Positions 59,251-64,000 of a stretch of DNA of 64,000 nt are shown here, one piece after another (the first letter of the stretch is position 1; the number at the start of each line of letters is the position of its first letter). The position numbers and the translations under genes are program-made. The notes under the pieces were generated by a model. The model was not told the origin of the DNA and did not search any database. It saw only the letters and a list, made by a program, of their open reading frames with translations. The stretch is from Gerris lacustris (taxonomy: Eukaryota > Arthropoda > Insecta > Hemiptera > Gerridae): positions 41,441,610-41,505,609 of the forward strand of contig OX578279.1 of assembly GCA_951217055.1 (NCBI GenBank), given 5' to 3'.

Positions 59251-59346
59251 TTACACGAGAACAAGCCGAATACACCACATTAAAGGCACAGCTCGAAAAA
59301 CGATCTGATAATCAAAATCTAGTCTACTATCATCTGTCAAATACAG
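59251..59346 (+). CDS. Candidate 96-base exon, unknown protein
   Basis: Acceptor CCGATAGTTTTCAG (to 59250) and donor ACAG|GTGAGC (59346/59347) bracket 96 bases, a multiple of three, with phase-1 borders on both sides. Entered with two bases, the frame reads TREQAEYTTLKAQLEKRSDN, then LVYYHLSNT, a heptad-like helical pattern (L-x3-L-x2) suggesting a short coiled-coil or helical linker. The other two frames are closed or unlikely. The peptide is very unlike translated AT DNA. Family not recognised. The next candidate plus-strand exon is at 60463. Confidence 0.6.
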
Positions 59347-60462
59347 GTGAGCCAACCTCACAGACTAAAAATACTCTGACACCCATCTTAAATAATATCT
59401 AATTTAAGAATAATAAATCAAACATTTTAAAATAAAATTATCATGTATAAATGTATTGCTTTTTATAATAGAAAAACTATGGTAAAAATATAAGAATAAA
59501 AAATACAACAAAAGAAAAAAATGTTGAAGGTTAAAACATCGATTACCGCCAACAGCTTTTAATTCAAAACCTTAATCCCCTTTTGACGTAACTTTCTCTA
59601 TAATATTAATAGTTAACAATAAAGATAAGAAAACACTTAAACAATATAATATATGTCTTTAAAATTATTTTTAATGTAAAACCATTTACATTAATCAAAA
59701 GAGAGAATATTAAATAGAATAAAACATTTGTTTACTATAAGTATAAGGTTAGTCCTCAACTCAAAATCAATAATAAATTATGAATGATAACTTTATTATA
59801 GAGTTTAAAAAACATCACCATTCTTCTTTTAATTAGTTTTTCGTTAAACGAATGAAATATGATAGTGAATAATTAGCTTATATAAATAATAAAGCGATTT
59901 TAAGGTCTAGCTTGTAGTGAAGAGGTAAAAATCGTCTTTGTACAATTAGAGCACGCAGCGCATTCTATTGAGAAGTAGTGTAACTAGAGAGCGTCAAGCT
60001 TCTACATTCAACTCAACTACTAATTTACCTTTTCAATTCAGTATTATAATAAATTAATAAATTGTATTACAATATGGTTTCAATCATTATAAATACAAAT
60101 AGAAAAAGTGGGTAGGATGGATATAACTAGAATAAGTGGGTAGGATACTGTTATTGTAAAAATCAAAGACCTATTAATACAAAAAATTTCTTATTAAAAG
60201 TAATATGATACATAATATACCAAATATAATAATTAAAAAATATAATGATAAGTTGACAAAGTAAAAGTTAAAATTACAAATGATTAAATACATTTTAATA
60301 AGATAATAATATCTAACATTAATATTATTGATTGACAAAGTAGTTATGTATATCAATAAATAAAAAAGACCAGTCATGCACCATGACTAAATAAGCGAAT
60401 TTTCAAAGAAATCTGCGTATTATTGGCTTATGATAATATCGGATTTTTTTTTTTTTTTTTAG

Positions 60463-60591
60463 AATTTGGACGGGAGAAAAAAAAATGGTACCCTGAGTGG
60501 TGGTGGAAATGGTTCAGGGATTGATTCAGAATGGTCTAAAACGGATTTCCATGGAGAAAATTTTCAAAAATTTGCATTACAAAAATTTTGA
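60463..60591 (+). CDS. Candidate terminal exon, unknown protein
   Basis: A T18-AG tract (to 60462), a very strong acceptor, leads into a GC-raised frame of 42 codons to TGA 60589-60591: NLDGRKKNGTLSGGGNGSGI, DSEWSKTDFHGENFQ, then FALQKF. The Gly/Ser/Asn linker followed by an acidic-aromatic stretch looks like a natural C-terminal tail. If instead it follows the exon ending at 59346, the carried G forces the other open frame (FGREKKKWYPEWWWKWFRD, stop), which looks less natural; so an unseen exon may lie between. Family not recognised. Confidence 0.5.
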   Translation, partial: NLDGRKKNGTLSGGGNGSGIDSEWSKTDFHGENFQKFALQKF

Positions 60592-60716
60592 AGCCATTGC
60601 AATAGCTTAATTATTTTCTTTGAAAATTTGCTAAAAGAGAGAAAAAGATCTTGGTATATTAAAAACAAATTAATATGAGTATTGAATAATTTACAAATAT
60701 ATTTAAAGTATGAATA

Positions 60717-60805
60717 CAGTAGAACTCAGAAATTTGAACTAACTGGGACCAGGGCCTGTTCGGATTTCTGGATTGTTTGGATTATCAGGGTTTCTGCTTT
60801 TATCA
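60717..60805 (+). repeat. Transposon end of Tc1/pogo-like type
   Basis: TACAGTAGAACTC..AACTAACTGGGACCAGGGCCTGTTCGGATTTCTGGATTGTTTGGATTATCAG has the 'CAGTAGAAC.C..TAA.TGGGACC' opening found on many pogo/Tigger-like DNA transposons. The matching right end was not found, so it is truncated. Confidence 0.5.
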
Positions 60806-60949
60806 TCTATGAACATTTCCAATATTTTACTATGTTTCGATAGATATACCCGGTACTTATGTTAAAAAAAAAGATATTTAAAATAATTATGAATAAGTTA
60901 GAACCTCGTAGGATCAGTTCCATAGAAATATAGGGGGCAGGTATAAAGG

Positions 60950-61160
60950 TAGTGTATTGCTGGAAATACATTATATAGGTACAACTGAGAATGGGGTAGC
61001 TTCTCACTACTGCTCCAGCAGTCGCTCGCGTGCCCCAGCAGTCGCAGCGGCTCCCCCCCCCCCCCTCCCTCAACTACAACTTCTGTTCTGCTACGATTTG
61101 CACCGGACAAACACCATAACTCTTAGAATTTTATTCCTAATAAACTTACATAAATAAAAT
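60950..61160. other. GC-rich island open on both strands
   Basis: A short GC-rich block. Plus strand: 66-codon frame including NGVASHYCSSSRSRAPAV and a poly-Pro run. Minus strand: a frame beginning SGANRSRTEVVVEGGGGG. CAG/CTG-like and C-homopolymer repetition makes frames stay open on both strands, and splice sites are not convincing. It may be part of an exon or promoter of the plus-strand candidates upstream, or a simple-sequence expansion. Confidence 0.3.
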
Positions 61161-61214
61161 TTATTTTTTATTTTTATTATACTACAATTTTTTGCATTTA
61201 TTATAAAAATATGG

Positions 61215-61736
61215 GTGAAGAAGCTAAAATATTACTTCTTAATAAACTGGAAAAGAAGAAAAGTACTTTCTTTCTTCGTGCACAACATACAACATATGTT
61301 CAATTTAATTCTTAATTTTCAAATGCAAGAATCTGCACACTCAAATTTTTTGACATTTATATGTCTTTACTTTGGCATCATAAACTCGAAAAGTGTTACC
61401 AAAAACGACACCAAAAATATACACAATATTATACACAAGCGATACACAAGCGTTGCCAAAAAAACGAAAAACAAACGGCACCAAAAAGCTTTACATGAAA
61501 TGCCTCACTGTCTTGCAGATTCGTATGCAAGACATTTTTTTATTCACAGTACAGATGTTAAAATTCTTCAAACTCTTTTTTTTAATTTATTTGTGTATCC
61601 TATTTTATTTATCAAATGTATCCATTTGATTTTTCGTCTCACTTGCAACAAAGTATACAGTATGCAATTCGTTTTTGTCGGAGGAACTGTTGGATACATC
61701 AGATTGACATACATGAGCATTATAGGATTAATTTAA
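61215..61736 (+). CDS. 173-codon open frame, unknown, doubtful
   Basis: The longest uninterrupted ATG-initiated frame in the window. It starts MKKLKYYFLINWKRRK, has a basic middle with HKRYTSVAKKTKNKRHQKAL, and hydrophobic stretches near residues 117-145 (LFFNLFVYPILF) that could span a membrane. Such length is unusual for this base composition, which is the only argument for it. Codon use is that of AT-rich DNA, no motif is recognised, and a short overlapping frame (MGEEAKILLLNKLEKKK, starting at 61211) competes. Probably not a gene, but worth a transcript check. Confidence 0.2.
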   Translation: MKKLKYYFLINWKRRKVLSFFVHNIQHMFNLILNFQMQESAHSNFLTFICLYFGIINSKSVTKNDTKNIHNIIHKRYTSVAKKTKNKRHQKALHEMPHCLADSYARHFFIHSTDVKILQTLFFNLFVYPILFIKCIHLIFRLTCNKVYSMQFVFVGGTVGYIRLTYMSIIGLI

Positions 61737-61974
61737 AAAGTATATGGGCTCCTCGTATTCCAAAATAAACTACACCCTATCTTAGACTAGTTGACTAGAG
61801 CTTCTTGATGAGTAAATACAGGCTGAGATTTGTGTTAACACTGAATCCAACAATCCAAGGTAATTGCATACAGCTTTTATGTTTAATAAATTGTTATTTT
61901 AAACTTTAACTAATGTAAAAGCAAATAATCAGGTATTAATAATATATAAATAAACACAAATTATATGTGCCAAC

Positions 61975-62580
61975 CTGCACTTCAAATCCCATAGGCACGG
62001 TTTAGAAAAAACAATATGATAGATGATAACGGATCTTACTAATAAATGGGAAATTCTGAGCCTCAGATTTAGCCCGGCATCATTGAAATTAAACAAACTA
62101 TTTCCCACTTTATTCATTATCTTTCACAATAGAAATGTTTATTATTCCTAAAATGGGTGGGGTAAACAATACAGACTCATTTGGACTATTCTATATTTAT
62201 GAGTAAATGAAGAGAATTAATATTACTATTTCTTTTATTAATCAAACAATAACAATTATGGTAATACTGATGTAATTTTTTACCCAAGGGCAAAATAACA
62301 CGGAAACACATGTTTTACAGTTAATAATTCTGACAAATATTGAAATCAGGTATCTGTTTTAATAATTAATTATAGAGTATTCTTACAAAAATGAAATTTT
62401 CTGAATAGTAATTAGTAAGCTGGAAAAAAAACAAGTGGATCTACAAATCCCATGGACTCATGGACACAGATTAGAATAGCAATATGATATAAATAAATTT
62501 AAAAAATAAACAGGGAAATACCGAGTCTCATATTAAACACTGCAACACTGAAGTTAAAGAAGTTTGTTTACTACTTGCTT
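61975..62580. repeat. Diverged direct repeat pair
   Basis: 61975-62125 and 62435-62580 share AAATCCCAT, CAATATGAT, GGGAAAT.C.GAG.CTCA, CACTGAAGTTAAA/CATTGAAATTAAA and TTTGTTT/ATTTCC words in the same order. This is an old duplication or two copies of an unrecognised element. Confidence 0.5.
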
Positions 62581-62596
62581 GTTCTATATTTCTCGC

Positions 62597-62640
62597 AGTG
62601 GCGTAACTATGGGTGGGGGCCCATAGGTGGGCAATATTAG
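62597..62640 (+). mobile_element. Fragment of the CAGTGGCGTAAC MITE
   Basis: CAGTGGCGTAACTATGGG-TGGGGGCCC is the same start as the 51688 element. The other end is absent. Confidence 0.6.
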
Positions 62641-62770
62641 CACCACAAAATCAGTTTTCACTGATGAAATAGACTAGACTTTTTGTAATTATTTTCCTCT
62701 TGAAAAGAAAAATAAAATTAGAGATTCATTTTTTACGATTTTGGTAGTATTCATACTACGGAAAGATTAA

Positions 62771-62913
62771 TTTTTAATTTAAATCAAATTATAATTATTA
62801 TTAACTACGGGAAACAGACAGAGAAAAATACACTCCAGCGCTGGGATTTGAACCACAGGCCTCTATATGTTTCCCGTAGTTAATAATAATTATAATTTGA
62901 TTTAAATTAAAAA
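62771..62913. repeat. Perfect 45-bp hairpin with a B box in its loop
   Basis: Bases 62771-62815 are the exact reverse complement of 62869-62913, with a 53-base loop. On the minus strand the loop contains GGTTCAAATCC (62854-62844), a perfect polymerase III B box, within a T-arm-like CTGTGGTTCAAATCCCAG. Perfect arms imply recent origin. The 115-codon minus-strand frame (63148-62801) that passes through is a by-product. Confidence 0.9.
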
Positions 62914-63340
62914 TAAAATTAGTTTCTAGGGTAAAAATTATGTTTAATATTGACAAATTACATTTGTATTTGACAATGAGTTTTTCCAGAGAAGTACTTA
63001 GTAGTGCTATGAAGAGAGTAGAGCTGAAATAATTTTGATCTACCAAATATTGGATAAGACTAAATAAATGGTAATAAGCAATATATAACAATATTAGCTG
63101 ATGAAGGATGGCTTGTACAAGGAAACATAAAAATAGGAGGATTTTCAAACAATAACCATGTTAAATCTGAAATTTTTTTACAGAATAGAAGCAGGAAGCA
63201 GGTTTTCTATGCTATTATGAAAACATACTGAGAACCGTTAATAGAGGCATCAATTATATCTTGGAAGGGGTGATATAATGTGGTCTATTAAGGCACAGAA
63301 ATTAAAATTGGAGGGGGGGGAGGGGGGTGGATATATTAAA

Positions 63341-63575
63341 AGGACGGACAAAGGCAGGATGCCTAAGAATATGCTGAACAGAAAAATATATGGCCCTTAA
63401 AAAGAAGGACGACCTAGGAAAAAATGGGCTCAAGATGTGGAGGAAAATCTAAATTTGCTTGGAGTGAAGAGTTGGAGAAACAGAGCTGGCAGAAAAGAAT
63501 AATGGAGATAAGTAGTAAGAGAAGCCAAAGCTTACCTCAGGATTTTGAGGGCAGTGAGTAAAGCTTCGGTGTAAA
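63341..63575 (+). pseudogene. Decayed non-LTR retrotransposon reverse-transcriptase tail
   Basis: Translating from 63341 gives RTDKGRMPKNMLNRKIYGP, a stop, then KEGRPRKKWAQDVEENLNLL and GVKSWRNRAGRKE, stop, WR, stop, VVREAKA. The order 'LPK.ML..KIYG..RRGRPRKRW.DDVE.DL..LGV..W...A..R..WR.IV.EAK' is the familiar C-terminal end of reverse transcriptases of non-LTR retrotransposons in many invertebrates (general knowledge). At least three in-frame stops and loss of all upstream domains show it is dead and 5'-truncated. Confidence 0.8.
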
Positions 63576-63842
63576 TATTGGATCTAGTATGGACAATTTT
63601 AGCAGGCCTGACGATGACTCAAGAGGAGGCTAAATAATGTACGCATGAAGTAATTGTTGTTTTAAGCCCTGCAGTATATTGAATTGATTAAAATAAAAAC
63701 TTTTTCAATTATAAAGTTTTTATTTATATTTTCCTTTATTTATTTATGGTTGCAGGATTTGAATTCTAATGACAATATATATATTTTGATGTTTAATTTT
63801 AAAAAATCGAGTAAGGGGTACCTCGGAACTTTTTCTCACTTC

Positions 63843-63885
63843 AGAGGCCACTAAAGTGGCCTCTCCTGCTGCTTCGCAGCAGGAG
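63843..63885. repeat. Two adjacent near-perfect hairpins
   Basis: AGAGGCCACT-AA-AGTGGCCTCT (63843-63864) abuts TCCTGCTGC-TTC-GCAGCAGGA (63864-63884). They directly precede the 5S-like segment. Confidence 0.9.
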
Positions 63886-63935
63886 GAAGCAGCATTGGAC
63901 GTGGTCAGTACATGGATGGGTGACTGTTCTGAACT
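63886..63935 (+). repeat. 5S-rRNA-like internal promoter segment (SINE-type)
   Basis: AAGCAGCATTGGACGTGGTCAGTACATGGATGGGTGAC matches the internal control region of eukaryotic 5S rRNA (..GGTCAGTACTTGGATGGGTGACC..). The 5' third and 3' end of 5S rRNA are absent, and the sequence before it forms the two hairpins. This is a 5S-derived SINE or a heavily altered 5S pseudogene, not a functional 5S gene. Confidence 0.65.
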
Positions 63936-64000
63936 AACTGATTTATTATCATTCTTCAAAAAAAACCTTATTTTTAATACCTATATTTTATTTAATTATT

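Noticed and set aside
62801..63148. 115-codon minus-strand gene
   Set aside because: Runs through the perfect hairpin and AT-rich DNA; no coding signal outside it.
63886..63935. Functional 5S rRNA gene
   Set aside because: Only the internal control region is present; the 5' and 3' helices of 5S rRNA are missing.

Overview
This looks like nuclear DNA from a eukaryote with an AT-rich, repeat-laden genome, most likely an invertebrate and plausibly an arthropod. The evidence is strong AT bias, long (TA)n tracts, GT..AG-bounded exon-like islands in long non-coding DNA, tRNA- and 5S-like SINE sequences, an LTR-less reverse-transcriptase tail, and many short elements with inverted ends. I cannot name the species. 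There are no prokaryotic operons, CRISPR arrays, complete tRNA genes or complete long coding genes.

Coding content is sparse and fragmentary. I see short islands with splice-like borders and protein-like composition: plus strand at 1.43-1.60, 2.19-2.30, 7.58-7.65, 10.11-10.24, 12.71-12.92, 17.81-17.93, 59.25-59.35 and 60.46-60.59 kb, and minus strand at 49.83-49.61, 47.68-47.64 and 47.04-47.00 kb. The three minus islands are the most convincing set: the first joins to either of the others in frame. I recognise none of the encoded proteins, so functions are left open. Several plus islands end in a stop codon and would be last exons, perhaps alternative ones.

Most of the rest is mobile-element debris. 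0-14 kb: remnants of a dispersed family (A), a tRNA-like SINE, and a foldback element (10.46-11.32) with two internal hairpins. 13-29 kb: four copies of a dispersed family (B) at 13.3, 20.3, 24.5 and 28.0 kb, an inverted-repeat element (16.6-17.0), family C (17.1-17.7), a duplicated A/T-rich block and two long (TA)n arrays. 30-41 kb: a terminal-inverted-repeat MITE (30.2-30.8), a foldback (31.8-32.2), an intact-looking family C element (37.06-37.81), a 600-bp hAT-like MITE with an 8-bp target duplication (38.25-38.85), and a 1.2-kb foldback (39.56-40.79) whose arms carry a small open reading frame. 41-46 kb: a 296-bp tandem repeat in three copies, a palindromic MITE, a GC-rich island, and hammerhead-like motifs. 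46-54 kb: the minus-strand exons and a small MITE with an 8-bp near-perfect target duplication. 54.76-57.20 kb: a 2.4-kb element with CAGGGTGGCCAC ends and a TCTAT duplication, filled with a large inverted repeat whose arms carry tRNA-like B boxes. 57-64 kb: two plus-strand exon candidates, a 173-codon reading frame of unknown status, a perfect 45-bp hairpin with a B box in its loop, a decayed non-LTR retrotransposon tail, and a 5S-rRNA-like segment beside two near-perfect palindromes.

The unifying theme is a high density of foldback elements, several tied to RNA polymerase III promoter-like boxes. All exon calls were made by eye and need transcript support.
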